This document shows, piece after piece, positions 1 through 8,462 of a stretch of DNA of 64,000 bases; the stretch's first letter is position 1; every line of letters starts with the position of its first letter. The translations under genes and the position numbers were made by a program. Under the pieces are notes generated by a model. That model saw only the letters and a list, made by a program, of their open reading frames with translations, had not been told where the DNA came from and did no database searches. The stretch is from Pirellulales bacterium (GTDB lineage Bacteria > Planctomycetota > Planctomycetia > Pirellulales > JACPPG01): contig DASYDW010000129.1 of the NCBI GenBank assembly GCA_036499395.1, forward strand, positions 62,001 through 126,000, given 5' to 3'.

Positions 1-323
1 ATCAGCAGACGCAGCACCGCGGCCAGCCCCAGTCGCGAACCGACCAGCGCGTTGAACACATACAACGAGGGAAACGTGACCAATAGCGTCAGAAAGAATA
101 GCGCCGGCACCTTCAGCATGCTCGCGAAGGTCTGAATGTAGACGGGCCCTCCGTCGCGAGCGAGAGCGAACGTCCCCATGCACGCGCCGTAGATCATCCC
201 CAACAGCGCGATCACGACACATAGTCCGCCGATCGAGACCTCGACGCTGCCGCGTTCGAGTGCGGCTAGCCTGGTGGCATCGCCGCGCAGAATCCGATCC
301 AGTTCACGCAACCACGTTCGCAT
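1..323 (-). CDS. conserved integral membrane protein, 3' end outside the window
   Basis: An open frame reads leftward from an ATG at 323 and runs off the left edge, giving about 107 residues. The first 25 residues are polar and charged (MRTWLRELDRILRG...), followed by hydrophobic segments at about residues 31-52 and 67-90 that should be membrane spans. A GAGAGGG purine run lies just upstream of the ATG and supports this start. I recall proteins of this kind (short basic N-terminus, several spans, the phrase FPSLYVFNALVG) in planctomycetes, but I know of no function. It is divergent from the WD40-type gene at 642. The only real uncertainty is the function, because the frame, start and hydrophobic pattern agree with one another. 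Confidence 0.7.
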   Translation of the reverse strand, partial: MRTWLRELDRILRGDATRLAALERGSVEVSIGGLCVVIALLGMIYGACMGTFALARDGGPVYIQTFASMLKVPALFFLTLLVTFPSLYVFNALVGSRLGLAAVLRLL

Positions 324-641
324 GAGAGCCCTCTCTTACCCGATGCACGAGCGTGCAAAGAACGAGATGCCGTACGACATGCAGGGGTTTTTAACCCATA
401 TAATCTCCGACTACGACGTTCATCGTATCGATGTCATTCGGCGAAAGGAAGAAAAATCTCGGCAGTTCTGCAGCCGGGCGCGAGCGACGCGCCAAAGAAA
501 AAAATAAGAATCAAAAGAGCCTCTGTCGTACGAACCAACGCGCGCATGCACTCGTACACGGGAGACAGCAAAGTGCGCGCTTGCTACGATATTTGGCGTG
601 ATCATCGTTCGCGTGCTACTAAATGCTCGCCGAGAGTGTTT
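324..641. other. divergent intergenic region
   Basis: This 318-bp stretch separates two divergent genes. It is more AT-rich than its flanks, especially at 385-520. A perfect TATAAT lies at 399-404 on the plus strand, but no convincing -35 box sits 16-18 bp upstream, so it is only a weak promoter candidate for the gene at 642. A 77-codon frame at 274-507 crosses the start of the leftward gene. It has basic, low-complexity composition and I do not regard it as coding. Confidence 0.4.
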
Positions 642-1682
642 ATGAAACTGCTTCTGCTCGCAATCGCGTTGTTCTTATCCTGCTGCGACAATGCGCTTGC
701 GCTCGACCTTGTGCCGGATGCAGTTCTTGGCACGCCCGTTCCTGAAAGGCAATCGCATCCCCGGACATACGTCAATTCTGTCGAATGGGCGGGCAGCAAG
801 CTCGTGTGCGCCGGTGGTGCCGGCTTCGTCCGTTGTTACGATCCTGAGACGCGCGAGCGATTGTGGTTTGTGTCGCTCGCAAGCTCCGTCGGTTCGCTAG
901 CGATCGATGAAGCGGCCGGCAAGGTCTTTGTGCTGGAGGAAGGTCATCGGCTAAACGTGTATCGCCTGGCCGACGGAAAGCCCATCGCCAAATACACCGA
1001 CAAGGACATCGGCAAACGTGCCGGAAAAGCATATGTCATGTCGACAGCTATCGCCTGCTCACCGCGCGGCGGCAGGCTGCTGATCACAGACTTCGGAAAG
1101 GACTTTAATCAGCCTGGTAGCCTAGGACTACTCTTTAACGTCGATTTGCGATTGACCGGCCGCGCTACGGTTGAAGGTTTTGTGAATAAGGCCAGCTTCG
1201 ATTCTACGGGACGCTACCTGGTCACTGTTAATTCGCACAGCAACAACGTTCGCATCTGGGATTGTCAGGCGAATCGTGAGATCTTCAAAATCGGCGAAGA
1301 TCGTGATGTGATCGAGACCGATACCGAGCATCTCAGTGACGCCCGTTTCGACGGCGATCGCACCCTGGTGGTCGCCACAAATGGGGCCTGGCTGTTGGGC
1401 AGCACTATTTCCATTGTCGATATTCATGATGACGTCGAAAAAGCAAGCTTCATGTCACAGATTCACGTCGCGCTGGATGTCGACTTCGTACATGGCCATA
1501 TCGCCGTCGGGGGAAGCGAAAACGACCTGGCCATTCACGATATGAGTGGAAAGCTACTCGCGCTGAAGAAGAATGGCGCGTTGCAACGGATCGAGGCCGT
1601 CCGTTTCTCCCCGGATGGTAAACGTATCGCTATCGGAAGCGCCGACGGCACGGCACGCACGTTTTTACTAAAGGCCGAGTAG
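642..1682 (+). CDS. secreted WD40-type beta-propeller protein
   Basis: The predicted protein has 346 residues. It begins with a typical signal peptide (MKLLLLAIALFLSCC, cleavage near ALA), so I place the start at 642, although the frame stays open back to 546. The body carries repeated WD40-like units, such as one with VRIWDCQANREIFKI in the middle and a last blade with VRFSPDGKRIAIGSADGTA. This suggests a seven-bladed propeller acting as a protein-binding scaffold outside the cytoplasmic membrane. The upstream region has no strong ribosome binding site. The gene stands alone, with 190 bp before the next gene on the same strand. Family assignment is good; the partner and role are unknown. Confidence 0.75.
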   Translation: MKLLLLAIALFLSCCDNALALDLVPDAVLGTPVPERQSHPRTYVNSVEWAGSKLVCAGGAGFVRCYDPETRERLWFVSLASSVGSLAIDEAAGKVFVLEEGHRLNVYRLADGKPIAKYTDKDIGKRAGKAYVMSTAIACSPRGGRLLITDFGKDFNQPGSLGLLFNVDLRLTGRATVEGFVNKASFDSTGRYLVTVNSHSNNVRIWDCQANREIFKIGEDRDVIETDTEHLSDARFDGDRTLVVATNGAWLLGSTISIVDIHDDVEKASFMSQIHVALDVDFVHGHIAVGGSENDLAIHDMSGKLLALKKNGALQRIEAVRFSPDGKRIAIGSADGTARTFLLKAE

Positions 1683-1871
1683 CAACGCTCGGTTGTTCGA
1701 ACGCGGCTCGTCGGGATTGCCGTCACGTGTTGATTGTTCGCCCGTTCAGGCGTCAAATGAAGCGATGGCCGCAAACAAAACCGTTCTCGTTACAACTATT
1801 CGAGCGTCTGCCCGATGCAGCGCCGAAGGTATAACCAGCGTGTTGTTATCCCGTCCATAGCGGTACGAATC

Positions 1872-3191
1872 ATGCGCACCATTCTCATTCTTGTTTTAAG
1901 TGCCGCCTTCGCGTTCACGTCTGTGGGGTTGGGATTCTCGCAAGCGTCGCGCGCCAGTGACACGAAGCCTATCGAGGCTGAGCATGCACGCCCCGCGACC
2001 CCTGCCGGCAAACTGCTCGACAAACTCGACGAACAGAATCATGGGCCTGATCGGTTTCATGATGATTGGTTACTCACGCTCAAAAGCCTGGCCGACCTTG
2101 GTCCCGACGCCGTCCCTGATTTAATTGCCGAACTCGACGTCACGACTGATGACATGATGCTGCGCTGCTGCGGTTTCACCCTGCGGGCGATCAACGATCC
2201 GCGTGCCATTCCCGCGCTGATCCGCGCTATCCCAAAGACTCTGCTTCCCCCCGGCTCGGACATGGGGCTGAAGGCCGATGACCAACGGTTGGCCGATTGG
2301 GCGCGGCAATACGACCTCAACGGCGACAATAAAGGGAATCGCTACGGCTTCGGCCGCCCTGTGCGCGAGATCTTCGGCGCGCTTCGAAAACTCTCAGGCC
2401 AAGAGTTTGGCGAGGAGGACCTGTACCATATGTTCCTGGATGGCTTGGATTCGCAGCGCCGCATGAAACGTGAGTTGTTCGATCGCGAGGCCGCGCGCTG
2501 GGCCGAATGGTGGGACGAACATGCCCAGGAATTTACGCCCGATCCTGCTTACGCCCGCGTCAATCTTCCGCCGCTGAACGTGCCCGCAGACGTTATCGAA
2601 TCTCCGCCCCCCGGCGCTCGCTATAAGATCAGCGGCGGAGCAAGCGGCTGGCTTCTACAATCGGTGCTCGAGCCGAACGCCAAGGAAATCTTCTTCGATC
2701 TCGATACCGGCCGCGCGACAGGTCTTCCCAAGAAATGGCGCGATGCCGACCTGATTGAATCGCACATGGATGACATTGTGGCCTGGGCCTTTCGCGAAGG
2801 CTTCGACCTGATGGCCACCGAGTACACCGACAAAGATGGTCGCTACTACGTCCTGCGCGGTATCGGCCTGTCGGTGTGGGAGCTGGCGCCCGAGCGCTGG
2901 AAGATGAGTTCCGACGACATCACGGTCGAAGCCTTGCAAGCCGAAGGAACGCGCGGCGGCGACCTTTTGCTGCACATCGATCCCGCGACCAAGACTCCCG
3001 ACCCAAAATCAAAGGTGCCGTTTCTCTACATCACGCGTCGCGGTATGCCCGGGCTATTATTCGTCGGCATTCCCGTGACCGACGATGGTCTCAAGCCGGG
3101 CGGCTTCGGACCGGCCGATCCAGAGCTCTCGCCGATTGCCTTCCGCAAGGGGCGCCGCTTCGGCTTCAAGTACTTTGAAGAGTTGAAGTGA
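1872..3191 (+). CDS. secreted HEAT-repeat-type protein
   Basis: The predicted protein has 439 residues and starts with a signal peptide (MRTILILVLSAAFAF...). That peptide makes 1872 a better start than the frame's first ATG at 1815. Residues of about 50-130 resemble HEAT/armadillo repeats: LKSLADLGPDAVPDLIAEL is followed by a helix pair ending in NDPRAIPALIRAI. The rest has no motif I recognise and contains a tryptophan-rich stretch (WAEWWDEH). Such secreted HEAT proteins are common in planctomycetes and may bind proteins at the cell surface. The next gene starts 81 bp downstream on the same strand. The function is unknown. Confidence 0.65.
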   Translation: MRTILILVLSAAFAFTSVGLGFSQASRASDTKPIEAEHARPATPAGKLLDKLDEQNHGPDRFHDDWLLTLKSLADLGPDAVPDLIAELDVTTDDMMLRCCGFTLRAINDPRAIPALIRAIPKTLLPPGSDMGLKADDQRLADWARQYDLNGDNKGNRYGFGRPVREIFGALRKLSGQEFGEEDLYHMFLDGLDSQRRMKRELFDREAARWAEWWDEHAQEFTPDPAYARVNLPPLNVPADVIESPPPGARYKISGGASGWLLQSVLEPNAKEIFFDLDTGRATGLPKKWRDADLIESHMDDIVAWAFREGFDLMATEYTDKDGRYYVLRGIGLSVWELAPERWKMSSDDITVEALQAEGTRGGDLLLHIDPATKTPDPKSKVPFLYITRRGMPGLLFVGIPVTDDGLKPGGFGPADPELSPIAFRKGRRFGFKYFEELK

Positions 3192-3272
3192 CTGGCGGCG
3201 AGCGATGAGAACCGTGGCGTTCGCCCTTGCCGGTCCGCTGATCAATCCCATTCGACATCGGCTGAAGCTCAC

Positions 3273-3755
3273 ATGCGATTCTTTCTCGCGCACGTTCTTA
3301 CGTTCCTTAAACGCCACATACTGGGAACGGTTGTTCTTGCGGTTGTGATGATTGGCATCAGTCTAGTCATTCAATGGGCGCGCAATGACCGCATATGCGC
3401 TTTCCATTATTCGAAAGATCGTTCGATCATTATGCGGTATACGGACTTCATGATGGAACTCGAATACACTATAGATTACGAAGCGTACGACGGTCGGAAG
3501 CTGGTATCGCCCGAGTATTCTTGCGGAGGCGAACGGTTGCCATTTGATGTAACGGCCGACAATTTTCAAAGCTTTGAATTCCCAGGCGATATCGCGCTCG
3601 TGCAATACCGATGGAAGCCAGAGTTTCCATGGAAGACGATCGTCATTTACGATTTTCGTACAGGTAGATCTTTTCCCAAAGATGCAGAGCCTGCAGACTT
3701 TCAAATCGATCTGACGACCGGCAAACGCGTACCGCCGGTGAACCTGCTTCGGTAG
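3273..3755 (+). CDS. small membrane-anchored protein of unknown function
   Basis: The predicted protein has 160 residues with one hydrophobic segment at about residues 15-34 (LGTVVLAVVMIGISLVIQW), preceded by a positively charged stretch. This predicts an N-in/C-out anchor with a roughly 125-residue exterior domain. That domain is rich in aromatic residues and has two cysteines, one in NDRICAF and one in YSCGGER. I recognise no family. The base composition is noticeably lower in GC than the neighbouring genes, which could mean recent acquisition or weak codon selection. It lies tail to tail with the propeller gene at 3776-5077, 20 bp away. Confidence 0.6.
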   Translation: MRFFLAHVLTFLKRHILGTVVLAVVMIGISLVIQWARNDRICAFHYSKDRSIIMRYTDFMMELEYTIDYEAYDGRKLVSPEYSCGGERLPFDVTADNFQSFEFPGDIALVQYRWKPEFPWKTIVIYDFRTGRSFPKDAEPADFQIDLTTGKRVPPVNLLR

Positions 3756-3775
3756 CAGCTTAGTGGCGTCGCTCT

Positions 3776-5077
3776 CTAAGACTTCTTCGCCCCTAGGCAG
3801 TACAGCCACTCTCGCCGCGCGTCGCCGCTGCCGTGCGCGACGCGCATGAAGATCTGCCCGCCGACGAAGACCGGCGTGGCATAGACATCCTCGCCCAGGT
3901 GGTTCTCGCCGACTGACTCGAACCCCGTGGGGCTGGCTTTGAAAATCGTGGTCTTTCCTTCTTGATCGGTCGCGAACAACAGCTCGCCCACCAGCACGGG
4001 CGACGCATTGAATGTGCCCCCGAGGCGCGTCTTCCATTGCTCCTCGCCGGTCGCGGCCTTCCAGCAATAAACGATGCCCGCATCGGTGACGGTGTACAGA
4101 TAATCTTTATGCACGACCATCGAAGGGACGTATGTCTGCGTCGTGTTCTCCCAGGCCACCTGGTCCGAGCCATCAGCCCGCACGGCAACGGTCAGCTTCT
4201 TCGGATAGCCGCCGCTGGCGAAGACGAGTTGCCCATCGGTGACAATCGCTCCGACGCATTCGGTGGTTGAGTTTTCGATCTCCCACAATTGTTTGCCGGA
4301 CTGCGGGTCGAAGCTCGACATGTGATCGCAACCGGCCAACAGCAATTGCGGCCGGCCGGCCACGTTCAACACCACAGGTGACGTGTAGTTCGGTTGCTTG
4401 GGCCGTTCATGCTGCCACACGACCTTGCCCGTCGCGCGATCGAGCGCGGCCACGACACCGCCGGCTTTATTGTCCGTCGCGACCAGCAGCAGCGATTGAT
4501 AAATCGTGGGCGACGAACCAAATCCCTGATGCGTTACGAAGTCCGAGAGGCGCGTCTGCCACAGTTGCCGCCCCTCGAGGTCGAGCGCCGTGGTATAGAC
4601 GCCGCCGTCATGAACGAAATTCGCGAACACCCGCTCGCCATCGCAGGCCACGGTGGCCGAGGCTTGCGAACTCTTCTTATGCCCGTGATGATCCATGCCG
4701 CCGGTGTGGACGTCGATCTTCCACTTGGCATCACCCGTGCGACGGTCGAAACACAATACAGACTGCAGCTCTAGCGCTTCATCTGCTGTGGCCAGAAAAA
4801 CGCGATCGCCGTAGACCGTCGGCGAGGCATGACCCCGGCCGGGAACGGGCGCTTTCCACAACACGTTGTCGGTTTCGCTCCACGTCAGCGGCGGTTGCTG
4901 ATCGGGACTGGCGACGCCGTTTTGCGACGGGCCGCGGAACGACGGCCAGTCGGCCTTCGATGCCGCGGCGACCGCAGCCGGAGCCTTGAACTCGGCGCCA
5001 AGCGCCGTGGCCTTAGAACCGTTCAGCGAACCACAGAAGATCGTCAGCAGCACGACGGTGAAACGTTGCATGGTCAT
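3776..5077 (-). CDS. secreted PQQ-type beta-propeller protein
   Basis: The predicted protein has 433 residues. The frame is open to 5200, but the signal peptide (MTMQRFTVVLLTIFCGSLNG) places the start at 5077 or 5071. The mature part opens with DWPSFRGPSQNGVAS, which is diagnostic of the planctomycete PQQ-like quinoprotein family, and repeated blades follow (VLCFDRRTGDAKWKIDVHTGG, VVAALDRATGKVVWQHE, GIVYCWKAATGEEQWKTRLG). The family shares the BamB/alcohol dehydrogenase propeller fold, but most members have no demonstrated enzyme activity. It is probably periplasmic or on the surface. It is convergent with the small gene to its left and divergent from the epimerase at 5558. Confidence 0.85.
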   Translation of the reverse strand: MTMQRFTVVLLTIFCGSLNGSKATALGAEFKAPAAVAAASKADWPSFRGPSQNGVASPDQQPPLTWSETDNVLWKAPVPGRGHASPTVYGDRVFLATADEALELQSVLCFDRRTGDAKWKIDVHTGGMDHHGHKKSSQASATVACDGERVFANFVHDGGVYTTALDLEGRQLWQTRLSDFVTHQGFGSSPTIYQSLLLVATDNKAGGVVAALDRATGKVVWQHERPKQPNYTSPVVLNVAGRPQLLLAGCDHMSSFDPQSGKQLWEIENSTTECVGAIVTDGQLVFASGGYPKKLTVAVRADGSDQVAWENTTQTYVPSMVVHKDYLYTVTDAGIVYCWKAATGEEQWKTRLGGTFNASPVLVGELLFATDQEGKTTIFKASPTGFESVGENHLGEDVYATPVFVGGQIFMRVAHGSGDARREWLYCLGAKKS

Positions 5078-5557
5078 CTCAGGCCTGAAGGTAGGAATGC
5101 GGGGCCGTGTCAGCGAGGCGGGAACAGACATTGCGCCCCCAGTATATCGGGGCCGAATGTCTGCTGTCAGCAGCCGCGGGACAGCGAAAATATAGGTCAC
5201 GCCGTCATGCCGGGACTTTGCCCGCCCCGCGGATAGTCAGCGGTGAACTACGCATTTTTAACCACGACTCGAACGAATAATACGAACGAAAAGCAGGGCA
5301 TGATCCCCTGGTTTTTGGCCTTCCTAAACCGCGGCCCAGGTCATCACATCTTGCGCCCGTTAATCGCGACGTTCAGGCTCGGTTATTCATGCAAGCTTCG
5401 CGGAACTCCCGCTAGCGGTACGGTCCGACGGATGCCGCTTACTTGCAGCGAACAACGTATAATTCCCCAGGGGCCTTCGAGTTACGGCACTAGATGTGCA
5501 TGCTGATTCAGTTTCTCTCACAGCCAAACGCCACAACGTGACGTGCGAGGTAACGCG
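5078..5557. other. divergent intergenic region
   Basis: This 480-bp gap separates two divergent genes. The only open frame of note, 5243-5506 on the plus strand, encodes a cysteine- and arginine-rich 87-residue string without a ribosome binding site or recognisable domain, and I treat it as chance. No tRNA-like cloverleaf, hairpin terminator or repeat was seen. The region presumably holds the two promoters, but I could not identify them. Confidence 0.35.
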
Positions 5558-6490
5558 ATGCGAGCTCTCATCACAGGTGCCACGGGTTTCATCGGACGCC
5601 GGCTGGTTGCCGAGATCGCCGAGCCGGTCGTGCTGTCGCGCAACCCACAGCAGGCGCGCGAGAAAATCCCCAGGGCCACGCACCATTATTGGGATCCGCT
5701 CACCGGCCCTCCTCCTGCGGATGCCTTCGCAGGCGTGGACGCCGTCTTCAACCTGGCGGGAGAACCAGTTGGCGAGGGGCGCTGGTCAGCCACCAAGAAA
5801 CAACGAATTCGCGATAGCCGGGTCATCGGCACGCGAAATCTCGTCCTAGGAATCGAAGCGCTCGACGAACGACCCCCTGTGCTGGTCTCGGCCTCTGCGA
5901 TTGGGTACTACGGATCGCGCGGTGATGAAACTCTCGACGAGTCCTCGCCGCCGGCTCGCGACTTTCTGGCCGAAGTTTGCCGTGAGTGGGAAACCGAAGC
6001 ACGTGCGGCCGAAAAACTGGGCGTGCGCGTCGCCTGCACACGCTTCGGCATTGTGCTGGGCGAAGGGGGCGCATTGGCCAAGATGCTGCTTCCCTTCAAA
6101 CTCGGCGCCGGCGGACGGCTGGGAAACGGCCGGCAGTGGATGTCCTGGATACACATCGACGATGTCGTCGGCATCCTGCTCGCCGCGGCCCATGAAGAAC
6201 AATATCGCGGCCCTGTAAACACGGTCTCGCCCGACCCGGTGACCAATCGCGAGTTCACCCGCGTGCTCGCTGGCGTACTGCATCGCCCGGCGATTTTTCC
6301 CGTGCCGGCCCTGGCGCTACGGCTGGCTGTGGGAGGATTCTCCGAAGTGTTGCTCGGATCGCAACGTGTGCTGCCCAAGGTAGCGCAGCGCGCCGGCTAT
6401 GATTTTCACTACACGTCATTGGCCGAAGCTTTGCGCGCCGTTGTCGAACATCGGCCAGCTCACGCGCCCACGCCGGCCAAGGTGTCGTAA
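5558..6490 (+). CDS. TIGR01777-family NAD(P)-binding epimerase-like protein
   Basis: The predicted protein has 310 residues. The start at 5558 is chosen because GAGGTAA lies 4-10 bases upstream, and the protein then opens directly with MRALITGATGFIGRRL, the glycine-rich NAD(P) loop of the extended SDR fold. Further signatures are VFNLAGEPV, VLVSASAIGYYG (the Tyr of an SDR-type site), and WMSWIHIDDVVGILL, which is characteristic of TIGR01777 (E. coli YfcH-like; sometimes misnamed cell division inhibitor SulA). The C-terminal part matches the DUF1731 region. The natural substrate of the family is unknown. Its stop codon overlaps the start of the SRPBCC gene by one base (TAATG), so the two should be translated together. 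Confidence 0.85.
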   Translation: MRALITGATGFIGRRLVAEIAEPVVLSRNPQQAREKIPRATHHYWDPLTGPPPADAFAGVDAVFNLAGEPVGEGRWSATKKQRIRDSRVIGTRNLVLGIEALDERPPVLVSASAIGYYGSRGDETLDESSPPARDFLAEVCREWETEARAAEKLGVRVACTRFGIVLGEGGALAKMLLPFKLGAGGRLGNGRQWMSWIHIDDVVGILLAAAHEEQYRGPVNTVSPDPVTNREFTRVLAGVLHRPAIFPVPALALRLAVGGFSEVLLGSQRVLPKVAQRAGYDFHYTSLAEALRAVVEHRPAHAPTPAKVS

Positions 6491-6972
6491 TGCCGGGCGG
6501 TGGCGTGTTCGGCAATTACGTCGGCCGGATCGAGCGACGACAGTTCGTGCCACGGCCGCGCAGTGAAGTCTTCGCGTTCTTCTCCGACGCGGCCAATCTC
6601 GAATCGCTGACCCCCGAGTTTCTCGCATTTCATATTCTCACGCCGCGCCCGATAGCGATGCGCCCCGGCACGTTGATCGATTACGAATTAAAGCTGTTCG
6701 GCATCCGCTTTCATTGGCAGACGCTGATCGAACAGTTCGAGCCGGAATCGCGCTTTGTCGATGTGCAACTGACGGGGCCTTATCGCCGCTGGCATCACGA
6801 GCATCGCTTCGAAGAAGCGCAGGGCGGGACCTGGGTCAGCGACCACGTCGATTACGAAATGCCGTGGGGACCGCTCGGACGAATCGCGCACGCACTCGCC
6901 GTGCGACGTTCGCTGAAACAGATCTTCGACTTCCGCGCCGCAAAAATGGGCGAGCTATTCGGCGCTGACTGA
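6490..6972 (+). CDS. SRPBCC-family ligand-binding protein (polyketide cyclase/dehydrase type)
   Basis: The predicted protein has 160 residues. It opens with the pattern of START/SRPBCC proteins: a first strand (FVPRPRSEVFAFFSDAAN), then LESLTPEFLAFHILTP, FHWQTLIEQFEPESRFVDVQ, and a C-terminal helix. The fold forms a hydrophobic pocket for a small molecule. It is translationally coupled to the TIGR01777 epimerase (stop and start share a base). In other bacteria these two domains occur as neighbours or fused, which supports a joint function. The ligand is unknown. No signal peptide is present, so it should act in the cytoplasm. Confidence 0.8.
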   Translation: MPGGGVFGNYVGRIERRQFVPRPRSEVFAFFSDAANLESLTPEFLAFHILTPRPIAMRPGTLIDYELKLFGIRFHWQTLIEQFEPESRFVDVQLTGPYRRWHHEHRFEEAQGGTWVSDHVDYEMPWGPLGRIAHALAVRRSLKQIFDFRAAKMGELFGAD

Positions 6973-7030
6973 TAGCCTCTTCGCGCGTGCCGGAATGCAT
7001 GTCACGCGCACGACGCATTGTCTTCTCTTA

Positions 7031-7069
7031 CCCCTCTCCCCCGCGGGGGAGAGGTTAGCGTGAGGGGGG
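7031..7069 (+). repeat. dispersed CCTCTCCC hairpin repeat, copy A
   Basis: A GC-rich hairpin (CCCCTCTCCCC, then GCGGGGGAGAGG) is followed by GCGTGAGGGGG. The same unit occurs at 29250-29283 in the same orientation and at 8358-8391 in the opposite orientation. It lies in the gap between the SRPBCC gene and the ccsA-like gene. Such short palindromic units are repeated many times in some planctomycete and other bacterial genomes. Whether this copy ends transcription is unknown; no T-run follows it. Confidence 0.7.
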
Positions 7070-7439
7070 CTAGACGTTGAGCCGACGATCAAAGTCCGGC
7101 CTCACCCGCTCGGTGCCAGGCCTTTCCGCCACCGGCGGATAAGCATGCTGGACCTGTCCAGGTCCGGCCGGTCGATCGCCCCGGCGTGCCGGTTAAAGCA
7201 TTTGGCCCCTCTTTTTCCGTCGGAATGCCCGTTTCCGCCCGGCCGGGCGGGTGGACATCCGAACCGTCGAAACGTAGCCTGGAATATATAGTTACGCGAC
7301 GCACGCCCCTCTCGGAATTCGCGGTCCCCAAGGGCATAGCCTGCCGAGTCCCTTTTCAGAAGATTTCGTCCCCCGGGCCAAGAAGCCGTCGCCGACCAAA
7401 GCTTCGACCTACCACATCACACGGCCGGCTAAGGTGGCC
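7070..7439 (+). other. intergenic region upstream of the ccsA-like gene
   Basis: This 370-bp leader contains a GC-rich stretch at 7090-7260 with short inverted runs (CCGGCCGG, CCGCCCGGCCGGGCGGG) that could fold. A more AT-rich segment with TATATAG lies near 7287. A frame starting at 7186 overlaps the ccsA-like gene in another frame and is rich in Arg, Ser and Pro, which marks it as a shadow. I see no RNA gene here. A purine run AAGG lies just before the ATG at 7440. Confidence 0.3.
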
Positions 7440-8462
7440 ATGCTCGCGGGAATCAGCACACTCTGCTTCGGGGCCAGTTACGCGGTCGCCTTCGCGCTTG
7501 AACTCTCGCGCCTTTTCTTCCGCAGCGGTGTGCGCGGGGCGCTGTTGGTCGTCTTCGCCGCGGCCGGCTTGTTGGCCCACACGCTTTTTCTCGGCTACCG
7601 CGCGGCGACCGCCACGACCACACCACTGTCGAGCCCCTTCGACTGGTTTCTCGTGGCGGCCTGGGTTCTGGCGGCCACTTACCTGTACCTGTCCTTCTAC
7701 CATCCGCGCACGGCGGTAGGCTTGTTCATTTTGCCGCTGGTCCTCGCGCTAGTCGGTGTGGCGCAATTTTTTGCCAGCCACGAACCGTTCGCCGAAACGC
7801 GCGCCTCGCAAATCTGGGGCTCGATTCACGGCGTCTTTATCCTGCTGGGAACCGTGGCCGTGATGGTCGGCTTCGTGGCCGGCGTGATGTACCTGCTGCA
7901 GTCGTACCGGCTGAAGCACAAGCAATTGCCGTCGCAAGGGCTGCGGCTGCCGAACCTGGAATGGCTCGACCATATCAACAGCCGGGCCATTGTGATCTCG
8001 GCCTTGATGCTGGCCGCGGGGTTCCTTTCCGGCACGGTGTTGAACCTGGTCAACCATCGGCTGGAAGTTGACGAGCTGCCGTGGAGCGATCCCGTGATCT
8101 GGACGTCGAGCCTGCTCTTGGCGTGGCTCGCCACGGCGGCCATTTTCGGCGTGCTCTACCGGCCAGCTCGACAAGGACGCAAGGTCGCATACCTGACCGT
8201 GGCCAGCTTCCTGTTTCTGCTGCTGGCACTCGGGCTGAGGCTGTTCCTGCCTAGCGCCCACTCGCCGGCGCGCGAAGGAGCGAAACCGCAAGCCCTCTCG
8301 GTGTCGCACGCACCGGCGATCCGGACATCGTCCGTAAGACAATTTGCGTGCGCGAAGACCCTCACCCGGCCTCTCCCAGAGGGAGAGGGGGTTTTGTGGG
8401 ACGTCTTTCAGCTTGATCTTGATCCTGACTTCGCCACTCCTCATGCGGAGCGCTCCGCATGA
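7440..8462 (+). CDS. CcsA/HemX-type cytochrome c assembly membrane protein
   Basis: The predicted protein has 340 residues with about eight hydrophobic segments. Typical of the CcsA/HemX family are SSPFDWFLVAAW, IWGSIHGVFILLGTVAVMVGF with a conserved His, and LEWLDHINSRAIVISALMLAAGF. CcsA proteins handle haem during cytochrome c maturation. In many bacteria the related HemX sits directly before hemA, as here. The start is the ATG at 7440; a GTG at 7434 is possible. The last approximately 70 residues after the final span are not typical of the family, and residues 307-316 (LTRPLPEGEG) are encoded by a copy of the dispersed repeat at 8358-8391. The stop overlaps the hemA start (ATGA), so translation is probably coupled. 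Confidence 0.8.
   Translation: MLAGISTLCFGASYAVAFALELSRLFFRSGVRGALLVVFAAAGLLAHTLFLGYRAATATTTPLSSPFDWFLVAAWVLAATYLYLSFYHPRTAVGLFILPLVLALVGVAQFFASHEPFAETRASQIWGSIHGVFILLGTVAVMVGFVAGVMYLLQSYRLKHKQLPSQGLRLPNLEWLDHINSRAIVISALMLAAGFLSGTVLNLVNHRLEVDELPWSDPVIWTSSLLLAWLATAAIFGVLYRPARQGRKVAYLTVASFLFLLLALGLRLFLPSAHSPAREGAKPQALSVSHAPAIRTSSVRQFACAKTLTRPLPEGEGVLWDVFQLDLDPDFATPHAERSA
8358..8391 (-). repeat. dispersed CCTCTCCC hairpin repeat, copy B, inside a coding frame
   Basis: ACCCTCACCC is followed by the hairpin CCTCTCCC-AGA-GGGAGAGG. This is the reverse orientation of the copies at 7031 and 29250. It lies in frame within the 3' end of the ccsA-like gene, about 68 bases before the hemA start, and adds the peptide LTRPLPEGEG without breaking the frame. 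The hairpin would also be present in the mRNA just ahead of hemA. Confidence 0.7.

Noticed and set aside
274..507. 77-codon frame in the first divergent gap
   Set aside because: It overlaps the start of the leftward membrane gene, has a basic, low-complexity composition and no ribosome binding site.
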